A stretch of 59,558 nucleotides of DNA, taken from NCBI GenBank assembly GCA_017744515.1, contig JAGIBF010000053.1, positions 1 to 59,558 of the forward strand, read 5' to 3'. Shown here piece after piece: positions 59,502-59,558 of this stretch (position 1 is its first letter; each line of letters begins with the position of its first letter). The translations under genes and the position numbers were made by a program. Source of the stretch: Niastella sp. (GTDB lineage Bacteria; Bacteroidota; Bacteroidia; Chitinophagales; Chitinophagaceae). The notes below the pieces were generated by a model, which saw nothing but the letters and a program-made list of their open reading frames with translations, did no database searches and was not told the origin of the DNA.

Positions 59502-59558
59502 TCGTATTATTTTTTATCATATATTGCATTAAATATCGGCTATGCCATAATGTAGTAA

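Noticed and set aside
1..59558. tRNA, rRNA, transposase or prophage genes
   Set aside because: I looked for cloverleaf-like GC stems ending in CCA-type ends, rRNA-like conserved stretches and DDE or integrase motifs, and saw none that I could support.

Overview
The window reads as chromosomal DNA of a Bacteroidota bacterium, most likely of the Chitinophagaceae. The clues are the fused SecDF, the LytS/LytTR and RprX/RprY-type two-component pairs, a lone MacB/FtsX-type permease, a GH127 enzyme, many short-leader genes without strong Shine-Dalgarno sites, and repeated matches to the Bacteroidota -7 promoter element TAnnTTTG. I see no rRNA, tRNA, CRISPR array, transposase or prophage.

Layout. 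1-563 holds the start of a KAS III-like thiolase-fold synthase (runs off the edge), then an RRM protein. 1115-7791 is a four-gene signalling operon: response-regulator kinase, large CHASE3/GAF hybrid kinase with three receiver domains, CheR, CheB. 8273-11552 has a lipoprotein, an OmpR-type regulator with its kinase, and a small secreted basic protein. 11752-25909 is mostly housekeeping: SecDF, a permease, an aspartate aminotransferase, an IscA-type Fe-S carrier, a membrane-anchored unknown next to a methylmalonyl-CoA mutase catalytic subunit, a GNAT, an M20 hydrolase, a Cys/Gly-rich membrane protein and a baeRF-type protein. 26028-37745 has GlnRS, a LytTR/LytS pair, a lipoprotein intradiol dioxygenase, YggS, an acyl-CoA dehydrogenase, small unknowns, a VOC-DoxX-SRPBCC operon divergent from a GlxA-type regulator, and a secreted esterase.

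37956-44695 is a DNA-damage region: an 80-aa protein coupled to an SRAP (YedK/HMCES-like) protein, then an opposing dnaE-dinB operon. That operon is bracketed by two small proteins that are paralogues of each other. 44959-54000 has a Trp-rich secreted repeat protein, an ECF sigma/anti-sigma pair, an S41-like protein, a lipoprotein, a ferredoxin reductase-ferredoxin operon, a serine beta-lactamase-like hydrolase and a membrane AraC regulator. 54091-56862 encodes a secreted GH127 protein. The right edge (57034-59558) has an XRE regulator, a PIN-GNAT-PUA-like three-domain protein and an ASCH protein. With the paralogue-flanked polymerase operon, this is my best candidate for an undescribed system.

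Regulation seen in sequence: over a dozen TAnnTTTG promoter elements (one predicts an almost leaderless mRNA), many intrinsic terminators, one possible attenuator ahead of the PIN gene, several perfect palindromes, a 122-bp direct repeat, an 11-bp tandem repeat, and dispersed imperfect-palindrome intergenic repeats. All functional calls come from reading motifs by eye; no database search was run.
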